From the NCBI RefSeq assembly GCF_029626145.1, contig NZ_JARUBJ010000002.1, positions 4,499,501 through 4,563,500 of the forward strand: a stretch of 64,000 nucleotides of DNA, in the 5' to 3' direction. Below the pieces are notes generated by a model. The model had not been told where the DNA came from. It did no database searches and saw only the letters and a list, made by a program, of their open reading frames with translations. Made by a program: the position numbers and the translations under genes. Positions 43,971-52,099 of this stretch are shown piece after piece. This DNA is from Micromonospora sp. WMMD961. GTDB taxonomy: Bacteria; Actinomycetota; Actinomycetes; Mycobacteriales; Micromonosporaceae. Numbering within the stretch: the first letter of the stretch is position 1; each line of letters opens with the position of its first letter.

Positions 43971-44240
43971 AGCGGACGGCCGCCGGCGTACCGTCCCGTT
44001 CGGCCTGCTGCCGCAGCATCGGCAGCGCCGGCGCCAACGCCGCCAGCATGCCGGCGAGGGCGACCAGGTGCCCGGCCTGCCGGTCGAACCCCGGGCCGTG
44101 GGCCCCGTCGGACCTACCCAGAGACGGACCAGGCTGTAGGCGGCGACACCGACCGGGCCGGCGATCAGGAGGAGCGCAGCGCGCGCCAGACGGCTCGGGA
44201 GCCGGCCAACGCGGCCTCCTGGTAGGGCGTCCGCGGGGAA
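43971..44240 (-). pseudogene. Small membrane protein gene broken by a frameshift
   Basis: In one frame the sequence encodes RLARAALLLIAGPVGVAAYSLVRLWVG, a membrane helix. In the next frame it continues GFDRQAGHLVALAGMLAALA, a second helix, to a TGA at 43971. The join lies near 44107-44113, where one base in a CC/GG run appears to be missing. No start codon with a ribosome site is seen, so the left end is approximate. It overlaps the immunity-candidate gene end at 44165. It could equally be an assembly error in an intact gene. Confidence 0.4.
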
Positions 44241-44779
44241 CCTCCGGCGATGACCTCCACCGGCCACTTCTGCCCCAGCGACACCCACAGGGTCGACATC
44301 ACGCCGGAGTACGTGGACAGCTCGTCGGTGCCCTCGGCCACCTGCAACACGTACGTCCACCCCGTCGCGTCGGGTGCGCCGTCCAGCGGTGCACGCCAGG
44401 CGCGGTGCAGGGCGAGGCCGTGCCGCAGCGGGGCGTCGGCGGAGAGCAGCGCGTCGGCCGGGGCCGGGTCCGGGGCGGTCGCGGGGCCGTCGGGGCTGAA
44501 CCGGTACGACAGCGGCGGCACCTGCGCCACGACCGGCACGTCCGCCAGGTCGGGACCGTCGGGGTCGCCGAGGAAGGTGCGCATCAGGTCACGTTCCTCG
44601 GCGGTGACGCCGACGCCCTGGTACGCCAGGCTGAGCAGCAGGGTGGCGTCGGCCAGGTCCAGCTCACCCGCTGCGTACTGCTCCCGGACGGTGCCCAGGA
44701 CGTCGTCGGAGAGTCGGCCCGCCAGCCGTCGGCACACCTCGGCGACCGCCGCGTACGTCTTCGTGTCCATGCTGTTCAT
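44165..44779 (-). CDS. Candidate immunity protein of the EndoU toxin
   Basis: 204 residues, ATG at 44779 overlapping the toxin stop (ATGA). It has no signal or membrane segment and is acidic, with the helical start TYAAVAEVCRRLAGRLSDDVLGTVREQY and the later strands GWTYVLQVAEGTDELSTYSGVMSTLWVSLGQ. I recognise no family. The tight overlap directly downstream of a polymorphic toxin gene is the standard position of an immunity gene, so it probably binds and blocks the nuclease in the cytoplasm. This role is inferred from position alone. Confidence 0.6.
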   Translation of the reverse strand: MNSMDTKTYAAVAEVCRRLAGRLSDDVLGTVREQYAAGELDLADATLLLSLAYQGVGVTAEERDLMRTFLGDPDGPDLADVPVVAQVPPLSYRFSPDGPATAPDPAPADALLSADAPLRHGLALHRAWRAPLDGAPDATGWTYVLQVAEGTDELSTYSGVMSTLWVSLGQKWPVEVIAGGSPRTPYQEAALAGSRAVWRALRSS

Positions 44780-45537
44780 TTCTTCTTGTAGTCGCCGAGT
44801 TCGGTCCGGGTGACGTTGCCCTGGTCGTCCTGGACCACTCTGATGATCTTGTTGCCCTTCGGGCCTTCCCAGGTCCAACTGCCGTCGCCGCCGACGTCGG
44901 GATTACTGTATCGGGGCGGGTTGCCCATCGGGATTCCCTGCGGAGCGGGGTTCGGCGCCGGCGGGTTGCTGATCACGCCCGGGTTGGTCCTGTCCGGCGG
45001 ATAGGCGGTGCGGATCTCGCCGTCGGCGAGCACCGTCGTCTTCACCTGCACCCCGTCGACGACGCCGACGTAGTCGTAGGCCCACGCCGGGTTGCCGTCC
45101 GCGTCCTTGGTCGGGTACGGCCCTTTGGCCGGCGGCCCCTGCTGCGTCACCCGGTGCGCGGCGTCGAGGATCTTCGCCTCGTCCCAGCTCTTCGGGAACT
45201 CCGTCTTGTTGGAGAAGCCGGTGCCCGCGAGGTGCCCGCCCTGCCGACCACCGTCGCCCTCGATGATGTGTTGCCGCGACGCGTCGCTGTGGTGGATGCC
45301 GCCGGCCGTCGGCGGTGTGGTGGGTGCGGGAGGCCGGGTCGGCCTCGGCGGTGTGGTGGTGGACCCCGGACCGAGACCTGGTGGATGCCCCTGCTGCCGC
45401 GCCTGGCCGGTGGCCTGCTGGGCGCTGGAGATGCCGTTCGCGGCGTTGATGCCGCCGTAGCTCCTCGGGGGTCTGCCCCCACCACCGCCGCCCGTGCCGC
45501 CACCGCTGCCGCCGCCGGGTCTTCCGGGCCTCGCCAT
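44776..45537 (-). CDS. EndoU-type nuclease toxin
   Basis: 253 residues, ATG at 45537. The N-terminal 75 residues are Gly/Pro-rich and disordered. From residue 88 the bacterial EndoU fold appears: RQHIIEGDGG with His90, GGHLAGTGFSNKTEFPKSWDEAKI with His102, and the strand region WAYDYVGVVDGVQVKTTVLADGEIRTAYPPD. EndoU toxins cleave RNA, often tRNA, after metal-independent acid-base catalysis by two His and a Lys/Tyr. A C-terminal extra segment (about 217-253) is unfamiliar. Its export signal is missing. The two WXG/EspC-like genes immediately upstream suggest delivery by type VII secretion. Confidence 0.8.
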   Translation of the reverse strand: MARPGRPGGGSGGGTGGGGGGRPPRSYGGINAANGISSAQQATGQARQQGHPPGLGPGSTTTPPRPTRPPAPTTPPTAGGIHHSDASRQHIIEGDGGRQGGHLAGTGFSNKTEFPKSWDEAKILDAAHRVTQQGPPAKGPYPTKDADGNPAWAYDYVGVVDGVQVKTTVLADGEIRTAYPPDRTNPGVISNPPAPNPAPQGIPMGNPPRYSNPDVGGDGSWTWEGPKGNKIIRVVQDDQGNVTRTELGDYKKK

Positions 45538-45544
45538 GGACGCC

Positions 45545-46246
45545 CTATCCGTTCACGATGCGGGTGAGGTTGGTCAGGCTGGTGATCAGCGCGCCCACGT
45601 ACATCAGGATGCGTCCGGCCCACTTGACGACGGCGGCCGTGATCTGCGCGGCGATGACCGGGATCGTGACGACGAAGATGGCCTCGACGGCCCAGACGAC
45701 GACGCGCGCCACCAGGTCGGCGATGAGGTCGCGGACGATGTCGCGGGTGAAGGCCACCAGGTTGCCCGCCCCCTCGGTGGCCGCCGCCAGCGCCGCGGAG
45801 ACCGCGCCGAGCCCGCCGAGGGCCTCGACGTTGTGGTCCATCAGATTGTGGTACGCCACCGCGGCCTGCCCGTACCACTCGGGCAGGTCGCCATCCAGGT
45901 GCGATCGCAGGTCGTTGGCCATGCTGTGCAGCTCGGCGGCCATGTTGTTCCAGGTGGCGGCATGCGAGGCGACCACGTCGGGCATGCCGGTGAGCTTGTC
46001 GAGCATGTCCCGCAGCGGCTCGAAGTATTCCATCGCCCAGCCCAGACCGTTGGCCAGCAACGCGCTGAACGGGTCCAGCACGGTCACCGCCGCGTCCAGG
46101 CCGAACGCGGCACCCGCGAGCAGGTCGTCGACCCAGCCCTCACTCCTGATCGCGTCGACCAGACCCTCGACACTGTCGGCCAGGGAGGCGCCCGTCCAGA
46201 CCTCCCGGGTGGACGAGACGTCGGCGACCAGCGACATGTCGGTCAT
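45545..46246 (-). CDS. WXG100-like T7SS substrate/partner with C-terminal hydrophobic region
   Basis: 233 residues, ATG at 46246, ten bases after the previous gene's stop. The helical hairpin carries ATWNNMAAELHSMANDLRS and then EWYGQAAVAYHNLM, where W-Y-G is the WXG turn of ESAT-6-type proteins. The C-terminal third is hydrophobic (VVWAVEAIFVVTIPVIAAQITAAVV), more like a carrier or pore helix of polymorphic toxin N-termini. It probably forms the helical delivery module for the EndoU protein encoded seven bases downstream. The split into two ORFs is unusual. Confidence 0.75.
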   Translation of the reverse strand: MTDMSLVADVSSTREVWTGASLADSVEGLVDAIRSEGWVDDLLAGAAFGLDAAVTVLDPFSALLANGLGWAMEYFEPLRDMLDKLTGMPDVVASHAATWNNMAAELHSMANDLRSHLDGDLPEWYGQAAVAYHNLMDHNVEALGGLGAVSAALAAATEGAGNLVAFTRDIVRDLIADLVARVVVWAVEAIFVVTIPVIAAQITAAVVKWAGRILMYVGALITSLTNLTRIVNG

Positions 46247-46256
46247 CGCGTCGCCC

Positions 46257-46577
46257 TCACGGGGTCAACTGGTTTCCGACGTTGGTGATCAGGCTGGCGT
46301 TGTCCCCGTCGACCGCGTCGTAGTCGTCGGCGGTGCGGCGCAGCCCGGTGGCGGCCAGCGTCAGGTTCTCCTCGACACCGGCGAACAGCTCGTCCTGCCG
46401 GACGTGCTTGCTCTCCAGGACCCCGGCGATCCAGCCGCACAGCAACCCGTACGCCGAGTCGTCCTGGGCGATGTGTGCGCTGGCCGCCTTCACCGCCGCG
46501 AACCGCCCCGCCAGCGCGTCGATGTTGCGCGCGTGGGCTCGGATCTCCTCCGCGTCGACCGCGAAGCCGTCCTCCAT
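46257..46577 (-). CDS. EspC-like T7SS-associated small helical protein
   Basis: 106 residues from ATG 46577 (GTG 46586 is an alternative). It is all helical, with EEIRAHARNIDALAGRFAAVKAASAHI and the later LTLAATGLRRTADDYDAVDGDNASLI; the Y-x-x-x-D spacing (YDAVD) recalls the YxxxD/E T7SS export signal. This fits the EspC/ESX-1 secreted family, often encoded first in cassettes that export larger toxins. It starts the four-gene unit ending at the immunity candidate. Confidence 0.75.
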   Translation of the reverse strand: MEDGFAVDAEEIRAHARNIDALAGRFAAVKAASAHIAQDDSAYGLLCGWIAGVLESKHVRQDELFAGVEENLTLAATGLRRTADDYDAVDGDNASLITNVGNQLTP

Positions 46578-46772
46578 CGAAATCACCGCCAGCTTCGGTG
46601 GTCGTCGTCGCGCCCGCGCACCATGATCATCAGTGCTGGAGTCTAACAATCACCGTCCCTCCAGGTGACCCCCACGTCCCGCCCCTCGACCGGACCAGCC
46701 CGGTGGCACCCGCTGAGCCGGGGCGCCCGGGTGCCGCGCGCTCGGGTGGCGGGCACCGCCCATGCTGGAGTG

Positions 46773-46961
46773 GTGATTCGCTTCGTCCTGAACGTGTTAT
46801 GGCTCGTCTTCGGCGGCGGCATCGTGCTCGCGGTCGGGTACGGCATCGCCGCCCTCATCTGCTTCGTCCTGGTCGTCACCATCCCGTTCGGCATCGCCAA
46901 CTTCAAGCTCGTTCCGGCCGCCTTCTGGCCCCTCGGGCGTGAGGTCGTCGACCTTCCCTGA
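46773..46961 (+). CDS. Short YccF-domain membrane peptide
   Basis: 62 residues from GTG 46773. The sequence RFVLNVLWLVFGGGIVLAV followed by IPFGIANFKLVPAAFWPLGR is one YccF (DUF307) unit with two membrane segments. Many YccF proteins have two such units and about 120 residues or more; this one ends after the first. It could be a truncated gene or a natural short form. The function is unknown. A hairpin follows. Confidence 0.7.
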   Translation: MIRFVLNVLWLVFGGGIVLAVGYGIAALICFVLVVTIPFGIANFKLVPAAFWPLGREVVDLP

Positions 46962-46967
46962 GCCGCT

Positions 46968-46993
46968 GTGGGCCGGTCCAGACCGGCCCGCAC
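46968..46993. terminator. Hairpin between the YccF and sigma-factor genes
   Basis: GTGGGCCGGTC pairs with GACCGGCCC through 46968-46993, with a small loop around 46979. Both flanking genes converge on it. Confidence 0.5.
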
Positions 46994-47105
46994 CGCTCGG
47001 CGGTGGGATCGTCCCAGGCACGGCCTTACCGCTGTGTGACAGCGACGGGGAGGCGTCGGCATTGCTGTCGACCCACCACGAACAACAGATCAACGCACGC
47101 TCCAC

Positions 47106-47672
47106 TCAGCCGCCCTGCAACGACTCCCGCACGTGCCGGCGAGCGTGGTGGGTCCGGGACTTCAGCGTGCCGACCGGGATGCCCAGCTGCCCGGCGATCT
47201 CCTGGTAGTCGAGCTGACACATGTCGCGGAGCACGAGTGCCGTGACCAGCTCCGGCCGGTGCGCCTCCAGTCTTTCCAGCGCGTCGAGAAGGTCGAGGCG
47301 GGATCCGGCGATGACGCTCGTCGTGCGGGGGTCGATCACGTCGACGGGCAGCAACGCGCTCGGCACCTCGGCGGCGCGTCGCCGCAACGACCGGTAGGTC
47401 TGGCGGGCGCAGTTGGCGACCACGGTGTGCAACCAGGTCGAGAACAACGAGCGTCCTTCGAACCGCTCGATGTGCCGGGCCACCTGCACCAACGCGTCCT
47501 GCGCCGCCTCCTCCGCATCCTGACGGCAGGGCAGGAAGCGTCCGCACTGCTCAAGAACCCGCGGACCGATCGCGGCCAGCAGCTCGTCGAGCGCCGCGCG
47601 GTCACCGGCCGCCGCCCGGCGGGCCAGTTCCTCGGTGTCGGATCCGATCACCACCCGCGCTCCCCCGCTCAT
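47106..47672 (-). CDS. ECF sigma factor
   Basis: 188 residues from ATG 47672 (GGGAGA upstream). Region 2 shows CRQDAEEAAQDALVQVARHIERFEGRSLFSTWLHTVVANCA, and region 4 ALVLRDMCQLDYQEIAGQLGIPVGTLKSRTHHARRHV. There is no cysteine-rich or membrane anti-sigma gene beside it. Instead the gene diverges from a Ser/Thr kinase with only 38 bp between starts, so phosphorylation might replace a normal anti-sigma factor. That is inference. The upstream region is shared by both promoters. Confidence 0.92.
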   Translation of the reverse strand: MSGGARVVIGSDTEELARRAAAGDRAALDELLAAIGPRVLEQCGRFLPCRQDAEEAAQDALVQVARHIERFEGRSLFSTWLHTVVANCARQTYRSLRRRAAEVPSALLPVDVIDPRTTSVIAGSRLDLLDALERLEAHRPELVTALVLRDMCQLDYQEIAGQLGIPVGTLKSRTHHARRHVRESLQGG

Positions 47673-47698
47673 GGGCGTCACCGGTCTCCCGGTGGTCG

Positions 47699-47704
47699 GA
47701 TAAT
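47699..47704 (+). promoter_or_regulatory. -10 box of a leaderless kinase transcript
   Basis: GATAAT at 47699-47704 ends seven bases before the GTG at 47711, exactly where a -10 element would set transcription to begin at the start codon. There is no ribosome site. The same 38-bp interval serves the divergent sigma factor. Confidence 0.55.
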
Positions 47705-47710
47705 ACGGTC

Positions 47711-49075
47711 GTGTCCATCCCGCCACAGGTCGGCCGCTACCGCATCGCACGCTCCGTCGGTGCCGGCGCGTTCGCGACCGTCTGGTTGGCGTACGACGAC
47801 GAGCTGCAGTCCCCGGTGGCCGTGAAGGTGCTCGCCGACAACTGGTCGCAGCGGGCCGACATCCGGGGGCGCTTCCGCCAGGAGGCCCGGTTCATGCGGC
47901 AGGTCGACTCCGACCACCTGGTCCGGGTGCTGGACGTCGGTGAACTGCCCGACGGCCGGCCCTACCTGGTGATGACCTACGCCGCGGGCGGCACTCTCGC
48001 CGACCGGCTGGACGATGGGCCGATGCCGGTACGCGACGCGCTGCGCGTCGCCGCCGACATCGCCCGGGCGGTGGCCGTCCTGCACGACAACGGTGTGCTG
48101 CACCGCGACCTCAAGCCCTCCAACGTCCTGTTCGACACCGCTGCGGCCGGGGAGCGGGTGCTGGTCGCCGACCTGGGGCTGGCCAAGACACTCGCGCACG
48201 CGTCCGGGTTCACCGTGGTCGCCGGCACGCCCGCCTACATGGCGCCCGAGCAACTCGCTCCCGGTGGCGGGATCGACGTGCGCGCCGACGTGTACGCGAT
48301 CGGCGCCCTGACGTACCACATGCTGAAAGGGTCGCCGCCGGGTCAGCCGGTGGCTGCAACACCCCGCGCCTCCGCCGCCGTCGAGCGAGCCGTCCGCCGG
48401 GCGTTGCACCGCGACCCGGACCGCCGCTGGCCGAGCGCAGCCGCGTACGCCGCCGCGCTGGAGGGTCTGCTCGCCACCCGGCAGGTCGCTGCCAGCCCGC
48501 CCGCACACCTCATCCGCCGGTCCCTCGCCGCCGTCGGCACCGTGGCCGCCGCGCTGGTCATGGCCGGGTCCTCCACCGCCTCCACCGCGCCACACGGGTG
48601 GACGCGGGTGGGCGACGTGACCGGCACCGTCTCGGTAGCCGTGCCGGACGGCTGGGCGAGGCAGCTGCGTGACAGGGGTTGGGACCCGGCCGTGCTCGGT
48701 CTCACCGAGGCGCGTCACCCGGGCCTGCTCATCGGGGCGGATCTCACCGAATGGTCCGACGTCGACAGCCCGACACCGGGGGTCTTCGTCGGTGTGAGCC
48801 GTGCGCTGCCGGCCACGGACCGGCCGGCGCTGCCCGATCACAGTGGATGCACTGATGCCTCCGGGCGAGCGGTCACCGTCGGCGCGCTCAGCGGAACCGT
48901 GCGGCACTGGGCTCGCTGCGGAGGTACCGAGCGGTCCTTCAGCGAGGTCACCCTGGCCGGGGTGGAAGGCTCGTACGGCGTGTACGTCCAGGTCAAACAG
49001 ACCGACGGCGCCGATCGCACCGACGAGATCCTCGGCACGTTGCGGGTGGACGATTCGCTGCTCACGCAAGGCTAG
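47711..49075 (+). CDS. Ser/Thr protein kinase with extracytoplasmic C-terminal domain
   Basis: 454 residues, GTG at 47711, probably leaderless. The kinase domain is complete: glycine loop SVGAGAFATVWLA, Lys39 in VAVKVL, HRDLKPSN with Asp133, VADLGLAK (DLG in place of DFG, Asp154), and GTPAYMAPEQ. A hydrophobic helix (SLAAVGTVAAALVMAGS, about 272-290) follows the catalytic domain, so the last 160 residues with two cysteine pairs lie outside. That domain does not look like PASTA and may be a sensor for an envelope signal. Its partner may be the divergent ECF sigma factor. Confidence 0.9.
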   Translation: MSIPPQVGRYRIARSVGAGAFATVWLAYDDELQSPVAVKVLADNWSQRADIRGRFRQEARFMRQVDSDHLVRVLDVGELPDGRPYLVMTYAAGGTLADRLDDGPMPVRDALRVAADIARAVAVLHDNGVLHRDLKPSNVLFDTAAAGERVLVADLGLAKTLAHASGFTVVAGTPAYMAPEQLAPGGGIDVRADVYAIGALTYHMLKGSPPGQPVAATPRASAAVERAVRRALHRDPDRRWPSAAAYAAALEGLLATRQVAASPPAHLIRRSLAAVGTVAAALVMAGSSTASTAPHGWTRVGDVTGTVSVAVPDGWARQLRDRGWDPAVLGLTEARHPGLLIGADLTEWSDVDSPTPGVFVGVSRALPATDRPALPDHSGCTDASGRAVTVGALSGTVRHWARCGGTERSFSEVTLAGVEGSYGVYVQVKQTDGADRTDEILGTLRVDDSLLTQG

Positions 49076-49776
49076 AACCGTTCCCAGTTGCCGGCGTAGT
49101 CCATCATGCGCCACCGGCGGGTCTCGGTGCCGCCGTCGAGCTTGCGGACGGTGGCCTCCACGTGGAAATCCACGATCCGGTACGAGACGAACGTCATGAC
49201 CCGGTCGCCGGACGGGCTCGGGTCGTCCCCTTTGATGACCGGCCGCGCGAACCGCTCCTTGCCGTCGTAGGCGAGCTGGACGGGCACGAGCGCCTGCCGC
49301 CGTGCCGCGCCGGGGTTGCCCAGTTCGACGAGGACGAGGGCGTCCTCGGTCGCCGGCGCGTTCGCCGGCTCTTCGCCGATGAAGTCGGCGTACGCCGGGC
49401 GTGCGCCTCCGGGCAGGATCCGGCAGGGCACGTCGAAGCCGTTCGACCCGTCGCGGAACCTCACGAACTCGTCGGACTCACCGCAGAAGTCCAGGCCGCG
49501 GATCACCGCGTTGGGCCAGTCGGTCCGCCTCATCTCGCTCACCGGAGTGGCCGGCCCGGAGGTGCGGGTGGCCGGGGTGCCCGGGGCGGAGGTGCGGGTG
49601 GCCGGGGCGCTCGGTGTGGAGCTGGGGGTCGCCGGGGCGCTCGACGCCGACGGGCTCGCGCTGGCGGACGGTGAGCCGGCGGGTGCCGCGTCGCCGCCGA
49701 CCCGTTCGACAGGCGAGGTGCACCCGGCGACGACCGTGAGGGTGAGCAGCACACCGGGTAGCAGCTTGGCGCGCAT
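49072..49776 (-). CDS. Lipoprotein of unknown function
   Basis: 234 residues, ATG at 49776. A lipobox VVAGC places the anchor at Cys19. After it comes a long Ser/Pro/Thr/Ala linker with tandem TRTSAPG/TPATRTSG words, then a globular domain (about 85-234: WPNAVIRGLDFCGESDEFVRFRDGSNGFDVPCRI, VSYRIVDFHVEATVRKLDGGTETRRW). I do not recognise the domain. Its stop codon shares the four bases CTAG (49072-49075) with the convergent kinase stop, so the two genes end on the same palindrome. It may be a surface partner of the kinase, but nothing proves that. Confidence 0.75.
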   Translation of the reverse strand: MRAKLLPGVLLTLTVVAGCTSPVERVGGDAAPAGSPSASASPSASSAPATPSSTPSAPATRTSAPGTPATRTSGPATPVSEMRRTDWPNAVIRGLDFCGESDEFVRFRDGSNGFDVPCRILPGGARPAYADFIGEEPANAPATEDALVLVELGNPGAARRQALVPVQLAYDGKERFARPVIKGDDPSPSGDRVMTFVSYRIVDFHVEATVRKLDGGTETRRWRMMDYAGNWERF

Positions 49777-50175
49777 GGCTGGTCCTTTCCTCTGCGGGGT
49801 CTGTCACAGGGTTGGATGCCCCGGCACGGGCAGTGGTTCACGCGAATGGGCACACTGTCCTCCTCCTCAGGTCGTAGACACATTGCCGTCCTACGTCAGA
49901 CGGGGGAGCAGAACTACGAGCCGGGCGAAGATCGGCGCGTGGGACCGGTTGCAGACCGTGGTGCGGGCGTACCAGAACGGGGTGGTCCGACGGTGACGGC
50001 CGCGCCGCGGTGCGGCAGGCGTGGCCACCACCGTCGGAGGTCAAGCCCCCCCGGTCCGGTGAGGCATCAGACGGCCGTCCACCCGCCGTCGACAGTGGAC
50101 GGCGGCGCCGGAGTACGATCCCGCTCACACCCCAGTGGTGACCTCCAGCTCTCGACCCCTCGATAGGAGCCTGGC
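49777..50175. other. 399-bp stretch without a gene
   Basis: I find no convincing coding frame. It contains the lipoprotein promoter at the left and the methyltransferase promoter at the right. A hairpin CCGTCCAC/GTGGACGG around 50077-50102 may be a regulatory or terminator structure. Confidence 0.45.
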
Positions 50176-50973
50176 ATGGCCGGTCCGGACGCCGAACTCG
50201 CCGCGAAGCTTCAGCCCGACGTGCCACACGCGGCGCGGATCTGGAACTACTGGATGGGCGGGAAGGACAACTTCCAGTCCGACCGGGCGGCCGGCGACGC
50301 CGTGGCCGAGGTCTACCCGGAGATCGTCGTCATGGCGCAGCAGTCCCGCGTGTTCCTGGTGCGGGCCGTCCGTTACCTCGCCGCCGAGGCGGGCATCCGG
50401 CAGTTCCTGGACATCGGCACCGGCCTGCCCACCATGCAGAACACCCACGCGGTCGCCCAGGAGATCGCGCCGGACTCGCGGATCGTCTACGTCGACAACG
50501 ACCCGATGGTGCTGGTGCACGCGCGGGCGCTGCTGGCCAACACGACCACAGAGGGTGTCACCACCTACGTGCCCGCCGACTACCACGACCCGGAGAAGAT
50601 CGTCGCCGAGGCGGCGCAGACGCTCGACTTCGACCAGCCCATCGCGGTGATGTTCATGGGCGTCATGGGCTACGAACCGGACCTCGACGTGGTGCGCTCG
50701 ATCGTCGGACGGACGATGGCCGCAATGCCCTCCGGCAGCTACCTCGTGCTCTGGGACGGCACCGACACCAGCCCGGAGGTGGTCTCCGGTGCCGAACGGC
50801 TGGCGCAGAGCGGCGGCGTGCCGTACATCCTGCGCAGCCCGGAGGACCTCGACACCTGCTTCGCCGGGCTGACCAAGGTGGAGCCGGGCCTGGTGCCGAT
50901 CCCGCTCTGGCGGCCAGAGGAGGCCGACGCCACCGGCATCGACGCCTACGGCGCCGTGGCCCGCAAGCCCTGA
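50176..50973 (+). CDS. DUF574 (Methyltransf_19) SAM-dependent methyltransferase
   Basis: 265 residues, ATG at 50176 with ATAGGAG upstream. The family hallmarks are complete: HAARIWNYWMGGKDNF, the SAM loop FLDIGTGLPT, RIVYVDNDPMVLVHARALL, VMFMGVMGY, and the expected ending AYGAVARKP. This intact copy is a paralogue of the gene at 1902-2750 and serves as the reference for its frameshifted tail. Substrate unknown. The gene is single, between two hairpins. Confidence 0.92.
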   Translation: MAGPDAELAAKLQPDVPHAARIWNYWMGGKDNFQSDRAAGDAVAEVYPEIVVMAQQSRVFLVRAVRYLAAEAGIRQFLDIGTGLPTMQNTHAVAQEIAPDSRIVYVDNDPMVLVHARALLANTTTEGVTTYVPADYHDPEKIVAEAAQTLDFDQPIAVMFMGVMGYEPDLDVVRSIVGRTMAAMPSGSYLVLWDGTDTSPEVVSGAERLAQSGGVPYILRSPEDLDTCFAGLTKVEPGLVPIPLWRPEEADATGIDAYGAVARKP

Positions 50974-50984
50974 CCCGCAGGACG

Positions 50985-51021
50985 CCGCCCCGCTCCCGCC
51001 GTGACGGCAGGGGCGGGGCGG
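50985..51021. terminator. 16-bp bidirectional hairpin
   Basis: CCGCCCCGCTCCCGCC at 50985-51000 pairs with GGCAGGGGCGGGGCGG at 51006-51021 with one mismatch, between the convergent methyltransferase and binding-module genes. Confidence 0.75.
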
Positions 51022-51028
51022 ACGTCGT

Positions 51029-51757
51029 TCAGCGGGCGCAGCCCATCGTCAACCCGTCCGGCACCGAGCTGGTCGTCACGAGCACACCGAACGTCGTCAC
51101 ACCGTCCATCGCCAGCGCACCGTTGTACGAGGCGTTGCGGACGGTGACGTCGACACCGACCGTCTCGGCCACGCCACCCCAGACCGACTGGACACGCTCG
51201 TCACCGGACCACCGCCAGGACACCCGCCACCGATCCAGTGGCTGCGTCCCGGTGTTGCGGACCGTGACCGTGGCGACGAAGCCGTTGCCCCAGCGGGCGT
51301 CGATCGTGGCCGTCGCGCGGCACTCCGTCAGCGGTGCGGTCCGCGCCGACGCGATCACGTACGGGTCACGCCGACCCTCGACGTCGGTGAACCGGTACCA
51401 GTACTCCGTGTCGGGTGTCAGCCGGTCGATGGTGACCGAGCCGTTGCGCTCCGCCCCGGAGACGGCAACGGCAACCGGTGCCCGCCACTGCTGGGCGTCC
51501 TCGCGGCTGGCGAAGAGGCTGACGGTCATCGGCGGGTCGTAGCCGCAGGGCGGTCGGAAGAAGATCGAGTACGAGATGGTCACGCTCGTGGTGGTGACCC
51601 CGGCGACCATGGCCGTGATCGGCAACGCCGGCGGGCAGGCGATCGTCGGCGAGGGCGTTGGCGTGGCCGAGGCCGTGGGCGTCGACTCGGTGGGGCCGCT
51701 CGCCCCGCCCCAGACGGCGAGCGCCGCTGTCGTCGCGGCGAGAAACATGCGAAGCAT
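51029..51757 (-). CDS. Secreted FN3-CBM2 protein without a catalytic domain
   Basis: 242 residues, ATG at 51757 after CGGAGG. The signal peptide (LRMFLAATTAALAVWGGA) leads to a short Thr/Pro linker. A fibronectin type III-like domain (about 40-140, VTIDRLTPDTEYWYRFTDVEG) and a family 2 binding module follow (about 145-242, CRATATIDARWGNGFVATVTVRNTG with WG motif and terminal CAR). With no enzyme domain it probably binds cellulose or chitin on the surface, or acts as an auxiliary protein. It resembles the C-terminal half of the hydrolase at 2876. Confidence 0.82.
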   Translation of the reverse strand: MLRMFLAATTAALAVWGGASGPTESTPTASATPTPSPTIACPPALPITAMVAGVTTTSVTISYSIFFRPPCGYDPPMTVSLFASREDAQQWRAPVAVAVSGAERNGSVTIDRLTPDTEYWYRFTDVEGRRDPYVIASARTAPLTECRATATIDARWGNGFVATVTVRNTGTQPLDRWRVSWRWSGDERVQSVWGGVAETVGVDVTVRNASYNGALAMDGVTTFGVLVTTSSVPDGLTMGCAR

Positions 51758-52099
51758 CGGTACCTCCGGTGGTTACCGGGCACCGCCGACCGAGGGGGTA
51801 GCCGGTGCCGTGCTCGGGTTTCCGGTCACCGACGAGGACTGCCCGGCACGGGTGGCATCGCCACCTCGTGCGCCCCGTGGACCGGAGAAGATGTGGTGCG
51901 CGCCGGCTCCCGAGCACGACCGGACCACAGCATGGCAGTCGACAAACGTCGATGCAAGCGCGTGCTCCGCCCCGGGAGAGGGGCCGCGCACAGTCCGGTC
52001 GGACATCGTCCGCCTTCTCTTCGCCGGGCGGACACGCGCCGGGCGCCCGCACCGACAATGATCCATCATTGTCTATCACTTCGGACGTGGGAGCACACC
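51758..52099. other. 342-bp upstream region with a palindrome and no gene
   Basis: No coding frame with start signals is seen. The left part is the leader of the minus-strand binding-module gene (CGGAGG ribosome site). The right part holds a near-perfect 20-bp palindrome immediately upstream of the plus-strand secreted protein. Confidence 0.5.
52054..52073 (+). promoter_or_regulatory. 20-bp palindromic operator candidate
   Basis: GACAATGATCCATCATTGTC has two perfect nine-base arms around CC, 26 bp before the start codon of the secreted protein at 52100. Its AT-rich arms resemble TetR-family operators. No TetR gene is present in the window. Confidence 0.6.
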
